From Bin55 sp009840545 (GTDB lineage: Bacteria > Pseudomonadota > Gammaproteobacteria > Pseudomonadales > Azotimanducaceae): a stretch of 64,000 nucleotides of DNA. Each line of letters starts with the position of its first letter. Positions within the stretch are counted from its first letter, which is position 1. The stretch spans positions 1,240,001 to 1,304,000 of the forward strand of contig OZ242357.1 in assembly GCA_965208815.1 (NCBI GenBank), given 5' to 3'. The notes beneath the pieces were generated by a model that saw nothing but the letters and a program-made list of their open reading frames with translations, did not search any database and was not told where the DNA came from. A program made the position numbers and the translations under genes. This document shows, piece after piece, positions 55,133 to 64,000 of this stretch.

Positions 55133-56835
55133 TTGGATTCAGCGCAGAAATCTATGACTACAAAGAAAATTCTCCTAATTGGATTGTTAGTCTTCGCTGT
55201 TGTGGGATGGACACTGTTCTTGGTTGTCTTGATTGGTGTCGACAAAACGAGTAGTGCATCCTCCGTACATTCAGGGCAATCTGAGCAACAAATCGTCATG
55301 CCTGACCGGCTCGGGGTCGATTCGAGTTCACAGATCGATCTAGAAACTCTGTCTGAATACCAAAGTGGCTTCGAAAGAAGCACCGCTCTTTACAACATGC
55401 TCACGGGGTTGAATCGGGATCAATTGCTTGCTGTTTGGGAACAATCGAAGCAGATAGAGCGCAATAGGGTTCAGCAACATCTTCAGGTCCTAATCATTCG
55501 TCGGCTCACAGTTGTTGATCCAATACTTGCACTTGAACGAACACTGGATGTTTCAAGACTGCATCGTTCCCCGTTTTTGGAAGGCGTATTCCAAGAATGG
55601 TCGCAGACCGATTTGGACGAGGCCATTTCGCGAGCAAAATATTTAGAACAGACGGACAGAAGAGTAGCACTTCGTACGATTCTTCAGATGCTTGGAACAT
55701 CGTTACTAGTGATGATGTGAAAGATTCCCTTCAGATTGGTATACTCAAGGAGATTTCGGAAGCTTGGTTTCGAGAAGATGGGTATGTTGTTCTAGCCAAC
55801 GCCGCACGATCAATAGCAGATCCAAACGACCGCGATGTGCTGTTCGAAGTTATCTCGCCAATTGTTCGTCTGAATCCACAACGAGCACTGGATTTCTCCG
55901 TGGAACTTCCTCAGGAAGAGAGTGAGCTTCTTACAACGGCCATTTTTTTGATTTGGTGCGATTTGAGTCCCGAAACGGCGCTTGAAGCAGTTTCTTCCTA
56001 TATAGCGAACGTCACCAAAAGAAAATCACTGCAGCATGAATTGGTTTACAGGTGGGCTGTTTCAAATCCAGATGGCATCCTGGAAAAAATTCAACTATTG
56101 CCCGATGAATTGAAGACGCACGCCATTGAAACAGCAATCGCAAGGACGACATTGTCATCACCTGAAAAGGCGATCAGTCAAATGAAACAGATGGAGCGCT
56201 TTCTTGGAAACGACTCACGAGTGACTGCGCAAATAGTGACCGTATGGTCTCGATACGACCCTCGCGCCGCATCTGATTGGATAGTATCCAACATAGAGAA
56301 ATCAAACGTTGAATGCCACAGATTGCTTGATGTTGCTCTAAGGCGACTTGTCGTGATTGAACCTTCATATGCACTAGATGTCGCGTTGGATCAGCCAGTC
56401 GATGAAAATGGTCGAGGACTGGAACTGTCTCTGGTAAAGGAACTAGCGTCCAACGGGAACACCGCAGCTGCTGTTGAGATGCTGCCAAGTATTCGTGGCG
56501 GCTCGGCACGAGTGTCGGCTCTTGTAGCCATCGGAACTGGATATGTAAGAGAAGACTCGCCAAAAGACGCGTTGGACGTTGCATCACGTGTACCTCAAAA
56601 TTACAAGTGGTATTTTCACAACGAAATTTTTCGCATTTGGGCGCACGAAGCTCCGAGAAATCTGTTTGAAACTATTGAAGAATTGACTTCAGCCGATGTT
56701 CGATCTCGAGCAGGTATGCAGCTGCTGATAGCGAATCGGTCCAACGCAGAGCTTTCGGAAGATCAGATTTCATTCGTCAAGTCATTATTGACCGATGAAG
56801 ACGCAGTTAGAGCAGCGCGACTCGAGAACGACTGA
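55133..56835 (+). pseudogene. Family A gene broken by deletion and frameshift
   Basis: The first part, to about 55690, has the family start: anchor LLIGLLVFAVVGWTLFLVVLIG, then SEYQSGFERSTALYNMLTG and FQEWSQTDLDEAISRAK. The frame is then lost and ends at 55720; the family sequence resumes in another frame at about 55690 with DAWNIVTSDDVKDSLQIG and runs to the C-terminus, including ALDQPVDENGRGLE. Compared with the intact 40.9-kb gene, about 35-40 codons are missing at the junction. So a deletion of a non-multiple of three disabled the gene. Both halves are otherwise well kept, so the event is probably recent. Located between two family B genes. Confidence 0.85.
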
Positions 56836-56941
56836 ATTTTCACGGGAAGTGTCCTGAGGAGCAGATGCACGATGGGATTGAGAGGTGTATGTTTCATATG
56901 TATTCAACAGACAAACGAAGCAATTTGAAGGAGACGGGGCG

Positions 56942-58816
56942 ATGAAACTGATACTTGCGGTAACTGCTGTGGTTTGCCTCTCAATCTCGCTAGGTGCCAC
57001 AGACGTGGAATCCATCAAAGAATTCACAATCTCCGGAGAATATCTAACTCCAGCCCCAAAAGACCGTTCGTTGGAACCCGCTTCGAACGTTGAGGAAGAG
57101 ACGGGCTGGTCGACTGCAACGGTCTCCGTAACTTACGAGATTACGAGCAACAACGGAACTATCCAAGTGATCAATCTCGCGTCCGGCAAGCTAGTCGATA
57201 GCAAAGTAGTCCTTAAAGGCGAAATTGAAAGATCCACCGATGTAACCATTACTGCGACCAGAGGTGAAGGGCAAGAATCAATTGAAAGAACTGCTCTGAT
57301 TCACCCCGGAGGCAAAGATGTCAAGTTCGCAATCGTTGATCGGCGAGCCTCCTATCGCCCGGTTCGCTTGGTATTGGTCGGTTCTTCAAACCGAGTACAG
57401 GACAGCACAAGAAAATTCACCATCAGGGGTGACTTCCGTTCGATGGAAAAGGAACTCTCTCTTGGAATCATCGGCATAAGCGGACCTGGATTGAACGACA
57501 AAGGCGAAATAGTCCGAATTAATCATGGAACCGTACTTCTGGAAGATGGCATGTTCACCATTGAATCGGAAATCCATGAGCCCTCTGTTCTATCAGTCAG
57601 TGCTATGGCGGGGCAGAATGCGTTCAACGAGTACTTCGGTCGAGTGGACATAGTCGTCGAGCCACAGAGTGAGATTTTGATTACTCCCCGAGGCTGGAGT
57701 CGAGAATTAGTAGCAACCGCTGAAGGTGGCAGACACCACAGATTGGTAGACAACTGGGCGCAGAGCCAGGAATACCAGTCACTCTTGGATGAATACGCGA
57801 AGTCCTATATAGACTTTCGAACAGCATGGGAGGATTCTTACAAAGCACGACGAGCAGCCGCTCAAGCGACTGAAGAAGCTAAAGAATCCACCGATTCTGA
57901 ATCTGATGCCACTACCCAAAACGAAGAAGAGAACATAAAGGAAAAGGGCGAAAACGTCGAAAATGCAGTTGAAGAGATTCAACCGGTATTAGCATTTTCG
58001 CTTGGAAAACCCGCAGCGAGCGGATGCGAACACGTGGTGCTTACTGACGCAAATCCTGAAGCAGTCCAGGCGGCCAATGCTGACAAGAATCCCGAATACC
58101 ACAAGCTTTTTCTGAAACTAGTCAAATCGCGTACTGATTCATTGGAAGACATAGCAAAGAGCGCGAGAGATCCAATGGACATTCTTCTATTGTTGGAACT
58201 GGGCGCGTACGGCTACAACTCCGACAACATCAAGGAATCCGTTCCACTTTACGATAAAGTGGCGACGATGCTCGAGGAAGAATTGGTTGCACGGAGGGTC
58301 ACACCAGCCAGAGAGGATATAGTTTCTTTTATTGAGGCAGATGAAGCAGATAAACGTCTAGTACCAGGACAACTGGCTCCGCAATTTGCACTCCCCACTT
58401 TGGACGGAACAGAAGTCGCTTTTGAGGACATTGTGGACGAAAATGAACTCGTTCTGATCGACTTCTGGGCATCGTGGTGTGGTCCGTGCATTGCAGCTTT
58501 TCCTCATATGAGAGAGCTCTATTCGTCCTATGCTGACAGTGGATTCGAGATCGTATCGATTTCATTGGACCGTACCCGTGAGATTTGGAAAGAAGCCAGC
58601 GAAGAACACAATCTCCCATGGATGGATCTAGGAGACATCGCAGAAGCAGGAGAGGGAATAGTGGCCAGTGCGTATGGTGTCTTGTCGATTCCTAAGAGCT
58701 TTTTGCTGGATGGTCAAGGCTGCATTAACCACAAAAACCTGTCCACTAGCGAACTTGAAAAAGTGCTAAAAGCGAGTTTTGGCGATGTGCCTGCGACAGA
58801 TGAACCTGATTCATGA
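56942..58816 (+). CDS. Family B secreted protein with thioredoxin domain (WCGPC)
   Basis: 624 residues from the ATG at 56942 (GGAGACGGGGCG upstream; the GTG at 56885 is rejected). It has a signal peptide (MKLILAVTAVVCLSISLGA), two DUF4369-like beta-rich segments with SGKLVDSKVVLKGEIERS and EDGMFTIESEIHEPS, and a Lys/Glu-rich coiled linker (about 330-370). A helical stretch with GCEHVVLTDAN precedes the thioredoxin domain. The active site is the canonical FWASWCGPCIAAFP and the cis-proline is in LSIPKSFLLD. This is the best-preserved catalytic site in the family. The product is likely a periplasmic disulfide oxidoreductase; its partner is unknown. Confidence 0.87.
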   Translation: MKLILAVTAVVCLSISLGATDVESIKEFTISGEYLTPAPKDRSLEPASNVEEETGWSTATVSVTYEITSNNGTIQVINLASGKLVDSKVVLKGEIERSTDVTITATRGEGQESIERTALIHPGGKDVKFAIVDRRASYRPVRLVLVGSSNRVQDSTRKFTIRGDFRSMEKELSLGIIGISGPGLNDKGEIVRINHGTVLLEDGMFTIESEIHEPSVLSVSAMAGQNAFNEYFGRVDIVVEPQSEILITPRGWSRELVATAEGGRHHRLVDNWAQSQEYQSLLDEYAKSYIDFRTAWEDSYKARRAAAQATEEAKESTDSESDATTQNEEENIKEKGENVENAVEEIQPVLAFSLGKPAASGCEHVVLTDANPEAVQAANADKNPEYHKLFLKLVKSRTDSLEDIAKSARDPMDILLLLELGAYGYNSDNIKESVPLYDKVATMLEEELVARRVTPAREDIVSFIEADEADKRLVPGQLAPQFALPTLDGTEVAFEDIVDENELVLIDFWASWCGPCIAAFPHMRELYSSYADSGFEIVSISLDRTREIWKEASEEHNLPWMDLGDIAEAGEGIVASAYGVLSIPKSFLLDGQGCINHKNLSTSELEKVLKASFGDVPATDEPDS

Positions 58817-59056
58817 CCTAAAAACCTGCGAACCCATGACCGAGTCGTACCACGTGGGGTTTGAGGTTACCGAACAAAGGAACGGAAGGTTCTCGCTTGA
58901 TTCAATTCCATCTCTTAAGCAAACTTGAAGGACCGGAGGAACAGGCAGGCCAATAACGCTTTTGAATCCTTGCTACTTCACGAACGTTCGCATAGCATCA
59001 ATAAATGGGAGAATCGATAGTTACAACCATTCAGGTCAGTGATCCAAAGGCAAAAA

Positions 59057-59674
59057 ATGAATAGATTGATGTACAGACTCCAACTAGCCACTGCGGGGGC
59101 TATCTTGGTTTTCTCCGTAGGAATCCTTGCGGGAATTGAAGGAACCTACGTCTTAGAAGTTGCCGAGAATAGGTCGAAGGTAGGACAACCTACATTGTCA
59201 ATCAATGTTGACGATGAAGGAAGCTACTCTGCCACACTGACCAGTCAATTCGGTGCAGTCACAAATACTGACGACGTTATGGTGAGAGCAAATGAATTTG
59301 AAGCTACTTTTGTTCTAAAAGCAGGACGAGGAGAGTTTAAAGTTGTATATGAAGGATCGGTTAAGAATGGCATGCTTTCAGGTACGATTTCCAGCGACTT
59401 TGGAGTTAGTGTTGAGCTAATTGGCACCCAAGACGAAAACGGCGAAACTGCAGAACCCGATTCAGTAAGTATTGAAGAAGCGATAGAGGAATGCTATACA
59501 GAGATTACTGGCAAGCCCATGGACAACATTAATCGCATAACCTACGAAACGGATCAGAAGCTTGAGGAATGCGTAAACAAACGAATTGCGTCGGCAAAAC
59601 GCATCGAATTACAGTACAGAGGATCGAAGAGGGGACTTGTGCCGGAAGTCCAAAAAGAGTCCAATGAAATTTGA
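59057..59674 (+). CDS. Family C secreted protein (paralogue)
   Basis: 205 residues from the ATG at 59057 (AAAGG upstream); a GTG at 59039 is in frame. It has a signal peptide (LQLATAGAILVFSVGILA), then IEGTYVLEVAEN, YSATLTSQFG and a C-terminal half with EECYTEITGKPMDNINRIT, KLEECV and YRGSKRGLVPEVQ. It aligns throughout with the 35.9-kb protein, including both cysteines. A beta-barrel-like N-terminal half plus a helical tail is plausible. It follows the WCGPC family B gene on the same strand by about 240 bases. No known family. Confidence 0.7.
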   Translation: MNRLMYRLQLATAGAILVFSVGILAGIEGTYVLEVAENRSKVGQPTLSINVDDEGSYSATLTSQFGAVTNTDDVMVRANEFEATFVLKAGRGEFKVVYEGSVKNGMLSGTISSDFGVSVELIGTQDENGETAEPDSVSIEEAIEECYTEITGKPMDNINRITYETDQKLEECVNKRIASAKRIELQYRGSKRGLVPEVQKESNEI

Positions 59675-60047
59675 TAGATTCGTGCTGAGAGCTTTGAATT
59701 TCTAAGTATTTTTGAGTTAATCCATACTGACGAGCTACTCTGATCACTCATTGCGGTTTGCTGGTTGGCTAGTCTACAGATTCTTGTGCTGACGACGCGA
59801 GAGTGTCTGCTATTTGTCCGAGTTACCGCATTCGGAATAAAAAGAACGGGGAGATGACTCCAATACCCGTCAGAATCCATTTCATGCCGATGTGGCGGAT
59901 CAAACCGGGGAACTAGCTGCGGAACTGTTCGAAGTGACGGAAATTGAACTTCCGCCATTGCGAAAGACGAACTGACAATGAAATCCATACCTCAGATTGA
60001 ACCCACGATGACTTCTGTCGCTACTACAGTCTAAGGAACCACCGCAA
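59675..60047. other. Intergenic, possible short gene tail
   Basis: No complete gene. A plus-strand frame around 59848-59979 reads DDSNTRQNPFHADVADQT and ends ELPPLRKTN before a stop, with a stop upstream. This might be the end of a lost gene; it is too short to assign. Confidence 0.35.
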
Positions 60048-60588
60048 GAGATGCTTTTACCTGTATCAGGGAAAATAATGCCGCTTGAGGCATTTGACTA
60101 CCCGCAGAATCACAAATCGCACCCAGACCACGATCTTCGATTGATTAGTCTTATGTTGAGCAAATACATGGCTGGACATCCGCATAGACCGACAGCAAAC
60201 GCTCTTTTAGAGTGGGTCAAGAACCCCAAAACACTTAAACCACACCAACAAGCAGTATTGCGGGTGTTTGTAGACTCTTGGATGTCCTTTGACCTGTGGA
60301 CGTTTCACTTCAAATCCGGCTGTACGCTGTACGAAATCGCCAAGGCGATGCGGGTTGCCGGTGCTATGGCACCGATGCCTGTGCACTACATAAACTCAGT
60401 TGCCTAGGGCTATTGCGGTAGCGGCCGGGAGCCAGACGAACGAGAGCTGCTCATTCATTTCACAAAACTTGGAATTGACCCTAAATCCCGGTGGAGGGGA
60501 TTTTCGTCGTCACCGAGCAAACCGATCGATCCATAGTTAAGTCGAGAACCATCCGAGTGAGTTTCGAAAGAGGCTCATTCGACAGCGG
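60048..60588 (+). repeat. Copy 2 of the duplicated 0.5-kb segment with an interrupted gene
   Basis: Matches 47717-48230. It contains an in-frame unit of 162 codons from the ATG at 60051 to the TAG at 60534-60536, interrupted once by TAG at 60405-60407: MLLPVSGKIMPLEAFDYPQN ... MAPMPVHYINSVA (stop) GYCGSGREPDERELLIHF. Copy 1 encodes Arg at that place. The product would be a soluble protein of 161 residues; no known family. The first 118 codons may still be translated. The 12-kb spacing between copies spans the second half of the family A/B region. Confidence 0.8.
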
Positions 60589-60825
60589 ATCCATACACAT
60601 AATTTAACGTAATATAGATTATGCGCAATTGAGTTCTTGGCTTTCGTGGCCGGCAGGCGTTAGGAATTGCATACTAAAGCCGACTCATGCTAATCGATCC
60701 CCTTCCTAACAATAAACACGTATAGATCCCGTTAGGTGGTTTCAAAGGATCTTTCCAAATCGCTTTCCCATTCATGGAATGGATCAAGTATTGACTCAAG
60801 CAAGCTTGCCCGTCCCAAAATCGCA

Positions 60826-62028
60826 CTACATTCGCCATAAACGAGAACGGACACTAAACGAAACTACAACCAAGAACATGAGAGACGCCGCCATCATCAA
60901 GGCTGTCTTTGGACCCAACCCTGATGAAACCACTCCCCACAGCATTGCACCTATCGGGCCAGAACCCATGAAAGAGAACGAATAAAAGCCCATTACCCGT
61001 CCTCGCAATCCCTCTGGTGCGTGCTCCAACATCACCGTTCTGGCCATGCTCATCGCCACGCCGCCGCAAGTTCCCCAACCAAACAGCAACACTGCGAAGA
61101 ACAAAAACGATACTCCAGTTCCAGCAGCCCCTAGGAATAGCGCTCCAATTCCGTGAGCCATCAGAAGCGCTCGGCCGGGACGGCGAAGTCGCCTAGACAC
61201 TAACAACATGAAAATGGTGAAGACCAACCCCGTTGAGTTAATTAAGTTGACTAGGGCTATATCAGCCGAAGATCCCATATAGACATCACGAATCAACAGA
61301 GGAATCGTGACCATGTACGAGCCCATGAAGCAAACACCGACACACAAGTTCTGTAGTACGACAGCTCTCATAGCGGGACTCTTGAGTACCGTCTTGCAGC
61401 CATCCACAATTGAAGTTGCAACGTCTCTACCAATCGACACCGAGTCTTGTTCCTGTCTTCTATAAACCTGAGGCACACGACTTAGCGACCAAGCCCCTAG
61501 AGCGATAATGCAAGCCTGCACTAGAACAATCGGAACACCCCCTATTCTCTGTGCGAATCCAGCTAAGGAAAATCCACAGATCTGGGTCAAGAACTGCACC
61601 AAAGTGAATTTCACAACGGTCCGCTGGATATCGCCCCGAGCGACCGAGTTCAAAATGGCGTCCCTCGATGGTGTTACAAACGCCTGTAATGTTCCTATAC
61701 AGACTGCATATACCAGCATCAGGTTGAAGCTCAATTTCTCAAGGAACAAGATGCTAGCCAACATTAGGATTGGAATAACAGCCAAGGACTGAGCAACTAC
61801 TGCCACTCGTCGAGCCCCGAAGCGATCGGATAAGCTACCGCCAACCAGCATGAACAGCATTGCGGGCAGAAGCAGAGCTGTCTGTGCAACGCCCACCATG
61901 ACAGGTGACTCTTGAAGCACAATCGTCACCAGCCAAGCGAACATCACAACGGATATCCCGTGCGAAGCAAACCATGTACCAGACCCAAGAAGATAGAAAA
62001 ATATGGGTCTTTGGCGACGACTTAACAA
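60826..62028 (-). CDS. MFS transporter, EntS-like
   Basis: A 400-residue protein with about 12 membrane helices. The cytoplasmic A-loop motif is seen as GGSLSDRFGARRV between helices 2 and 3, and a second half-repeat MSMARTVMLEHAPEGLRGRVMG lies between helices 10 and 11, typical of EntS/MFS_3 (PF05977) exporters. The substrate might be a siderophore or drug, but no siderophore gene is nearby. It is read on the same strand as the following ABC exporter, with about 160 bases between. Confidence 0.88.
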   Translation of the reverse strand: MLSRRQRPIFFYLLGSGTWFASHGISVVMFAWLVTIVLQESPVMVGVAQTALLLPAMLFMLVGGSLSDRFGARRVAVVAQSLAVIPILMLASILFLEKLSFNLMLVYAVCIGTLQAFVTPSRDAILNSVARGDIQRTVVKFTLVQFLTQICGFSLAGFAQRIGGVPIVLVQACIIALGAWSLSRVPQVYRRQEQDSVSIGRDVATSIVDGCKTVLKSPAMRAVVLQNLCVGVCFMGSYMVTIPLLIRDVYMGSSADIALVNLINSTGLVFTIFMLLVSRRLRRPGRALLMAHGIGALFLGAAGTGVSFLFFAVLLFGWGTCGGVAMSMARTVMLEHAPEGLRGRVMGFYSFSFMGSGPIGAMLWGVVSSGLGPKTALMMAASLMFLVVVSFSVRSRLWRM

Positions 62029-62188
62029 ATCAAATGTGTCTTGTTAGGTGGTGGATTTGAATAAATAGAACGAAATTATGCAGGTCTTCATTAGAAACGA
62101 CACCGAGCAAGCTGTTTCTAACAAGCTCGTAGGAAGGCTATGTTGATTTCCTCACTTTTCAGTGAGAAATCATCGAACTAGCCGAATG

Positions 62189-64000
62189 CTAGACAGGATT
62201 GCGAAATCCGGGCCCTGAACCTCCGAGACCACCCATCTGGCCACCTGGAGGACCACCCATTGGATCATCGTCCGTGGATTCCACCCAACGCCTACGATTT
62301 TGTCGACGTTGCTCCTCAATGTCGGTGTCAAAAGCATCAGGCTTGTCCACATCTTGAAACTGCAACTCGTGAAGAGTGTAGTAGATGCCTCGTTGTTCAA
62401 TAAGTTCCTCGTGAGTCCCCAACTCGCGAACAACTCCGTGATGTAGGACAAGAATTCGATCGCATTCTTGAATGGTCTGTAATCTGTGCGCAATAATGAT
62501 CGAAGTCCGCCCTTCCGTGAGCTTGTGCAATCCGTCCTGAATAATCAGTTCGGTCGCCGTATCAATGCTTGAGGTCGCTTCGTCTAGCACGAGGATTTCA
62601 GGATTGGCTGCGAGGACCCGTGCAAACGCAAGCAACTGCTGTTGCCCTTGAGACAGATTGTGCCCTCGTTCAGCAAGTTCTGTGTCGTAGCTATCGGACA
62701 GTTTCTGGATGAAATAGTCCGCATTGACTACGCGTGCAGCCCATTCGGCCCGTTCGCGAGAGATCTCTGGATTGTTGAGAGAAATATTGTCCAACACCGT
62801 GCCGGAGAAAATGTGAAAGTCCTGAAGAACTACACCAATTCTCTTGCGCAAGTCTCCACTCGCAATGTGATTTACATCGAAGCCATCGAGATAAATCATG
62901 CCGTCTTCAAAATCATAAAAACGAGCTAACAGGCGAATGAGAGTGCTCTTTCCCGACCCTGTGGGACCCACCACAGCTAGTTTCTCTCCAGGTTCGATCT
63001 TGAAGGAAACCCCGTGAAGAACTTGCTCACCGACGTTGTAACCAAAGTTCACGTTGCGGAATTCAACGGTTCCACGAAGTCTATCTGGTAGCTGAATCGG
63101 ATCTTCAGGTTCATGCAGCCGCTCGTCCCAATCCAATGCTTGGAAAATGCGTTCGCCAGACGCCATCGATCTGAAGAGAGTATTGAAAAGTTGCCCCGCA
63201 CTGGAGACGGGCATGATCATCATGTTGATGTACTGATTGAACATGATCAACGTTCCAAGGGACAAAGATTCTTGTATTACCTGTCCTCCTCCGAACCACA
63301 GAACAGCAGCAATCGCGATACTTGTTAGGCTGGTGTTGAACGTCTCGAAGACAACCTCGTAGTTGATCGCCCGATACTCCTGCTTTTTGTTCTCGCGATT
63401 CAACTCGTTGTACTCGTCGATATTTTGTTTCTCACGACCCGAGAGCTGAACCACCTCGATGCCCATCAAGTCTTCCTGCATGTATTGGTTGAGTGCCGAC
63501 ACCGAGTCTCGAATCAAACGGAAGATCTCTCTCATTACCATTCGGAAGATGTACGTGGCGAAAGCAGCAACCGGAATGATTGCTAATGCCACAAGCGTTA
63601 GTTGTCCGCTGAAATCAAGCATGATTGCAAGAGCGACAAAGAAAAGAACAAAGTCTGCGGAGTACTGAATGAACGATGTGATCAGGTTGTAGAGGTTCTC
63701 AACATCGTTGGTCACACGGGTCATGACTCTTCCTACAGCTACGTGATCGTAGAAAGATGAAGGCTTCATTTCTAACGAGGCAAAAAGGTCCACTCGTAGG
63801 TCTCGAAGCGTCTTTAGCGCAGCACTGGTGAGAGTTAGCTGCTGGGCAAGACCCATAAACGACTGAAAGAAAATCATCAGGACATACAGGACGACAGCAG
63901 CCGCCAACATGTGAATGCTGAATGTGTTGGAAATCCATTCGGTGGCTGCAACGAGACCGTAGTCCGGCATATCGCCGTAATTGGTTGTTGGTGAAAGAAT
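62189..64000 (-). CDS. ABC exporter, MsbA-like (5' partial)
   Basis: At least 593 residues; the frame is open to the window edge (10 codons above the ATG at 63970), and the usual first membrane helix is missing, so the true start lies outside. The membrane domain has four or five visible helices and the ATPase domain Walker A GPTGSGKSTLIRLL, signature LSQGQQQLLAFARVL, Walker B ILVLDEATSSID and H-loop IIAHRLQTI. It resembles lipid A and drug exporters. The C-terminal tail is Gly/Pro-rich (GGPPGGQMGGLGGSGPG), unusual for the family. Substrate unknown. Confidence 0.87.
   Translation of the reverse strand: MLSPTTNYGDMPDYGLVAATEWISNTFSIHMLAAAVVLYVLMIFFQSFMGLAQQLTLTSAALKTLRDLRVDLFASLEMKPSSFYDHVAVGRVMTRVTNDVENLYNLITSFIQYSADFVLFFVALAIMLDFSGQLTLVALAIIPVAAFATYIFRMVMREIFRLIRDSVSALNQYMQEDLMGIEVVQLSGREKQNIDEYNELNRENKKQEYRAINYEVVFETFNTSLTSIAIAAVLWFGGGQVIQESLSLGTLIMFNQYINMMIMPVSSAGQLFNTLFRSMASGERIFQALDWDERLHEPEDPIQLPDRLRGTVEFRNVNFGYNVGEQVLHGVSFKIEPGEKLAVVGPTGSGKSTLIRLLARFYDFEDGMIYLDGFDVNHIASGDLRKRIGVVLQDFHIFSGTVLDNISLNNPEISRERAEWAARVVNADYFIQKLSDSYDTELAERGHNLSQGQQQLLAFARVLAANPEILVLDEATSSIDTATELIIQDGLHKLTEGRTSIIIAHRLQTIQECDRILVLHHGVVRELGTHEELIEQRGIYYTLHELQFQDVDKPDAFDTDIEEQRRQNRRRWVESTDDDPMGGPPGGQMGGLGGSGPGFRNPV

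Noticed and set aside
59848..59979. Short coding-like tail ending ELPPLRKTN
   Set aside because: Only 44 codons, with stops on both sides; not linked to any family here.
1..64000. Stop-codon recoding (TAG as sense) as an explanation for interrupted genes
   Set aside because: Clearly intact genes such as gspE end in TAG, and only a few duplicated genes are interrupted, so ordinary pseudogene decay fits better.
1..64000. CRISPR arrays, tRNA and rRNA genes
   Set aside because: No regularly spaced direct repeats and no clover-leaf-like or ribosomal segments were seen by eye; short tRNAs could be missed.

Overview
The window looks like chromosomal DNA from a Gram-negative, probably marine, proteobacterium, most likely a gammaproteobacterium-like lineage. 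The support is a gspE-M type II secretion operon, an ETF/ETF-quinone oxidoreductase set, a DUF1285 gene, MsbA-like exporters and many signal peptides. The lineage itself is inferred, not shown. Base composition is moderate throughout, except for one very GC-rich insertion sequence. No tRNA, rRNA or CRISPR array was seen. Both window ends cut through transporter genes.

Left part (1-31.5 kb), mostly ordinary metabolic and envelope genes: an ABC-2 permease (5' cut), a secreted thioredoxin-ankyrin fusion, a CmcJ/AsaB-like oxygenase, a decayed copy of a helical-repeat gene, a sigma-region-4-like DNA-binding protein, MoaA with an overlapping DUF1285 gene, a tandem MmcQ/YjbR protein, a phytanoyl-CoA dioxygenase (PhyH)-like enzyme, ETF-QO divergent from etfB-etfA, pyrB, and the gspE-F-G-H-I-J-K-L-M operon (no gspC or gspD here). 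A second PhyH protein, a giant ABC-2 permease fused to an M1-peptidase-like ectodomain without the zinc motif, a PhyH-HEAT fusion and an ABC exporter follow.

A GC-rich IS1380-like element (31652-33352) has perfect 18-bp terminal inverted repeats and is flanked by an 8-bp direct repeat. It sits at the border of the most unusual part.

Right part (33.9-60.6 kb), an accessory region built from interleaved paralogous families of exported proteins. Family A: about 610-645 residue membrane-anchored or lipoprotein helical-repeat proteins rich in W-x-x-x-D-P units. There are seven loci in the window; only two are intact, one has a single in-frame TAG, one has a deletion plus frameshift, and three are remnants. 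Family B: secreted proteins with one or two beta-sandwich-like N-terminal domains and a C-terminal TlpA/thioredoxin domain, with active sites WCGPC, WCAPC, TCGPC and GCVRC (four loci). Family C: about 206-residue secreted proteins with two conserved cysteines (two loci). Family D: about 241-residue secreted proteins (two loci), each followed by a tiny signal-peptide ORF with cysteine. A and B genes are repeatedly neighbours. This is the best candidate for an undescribed system: a rapidly duplicating and decaying envelope set with thioredoxin-fold partners. Its function is unknown; a role in extracytoplasmic disulfide handling or in client/partner recognition is inference. A separate 0.5-kb segment is duplicated at 47.7 and 60.0 kb.

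The right end holds an MFS exporter and an MsbA-like ABC exporter cut by the window edge.
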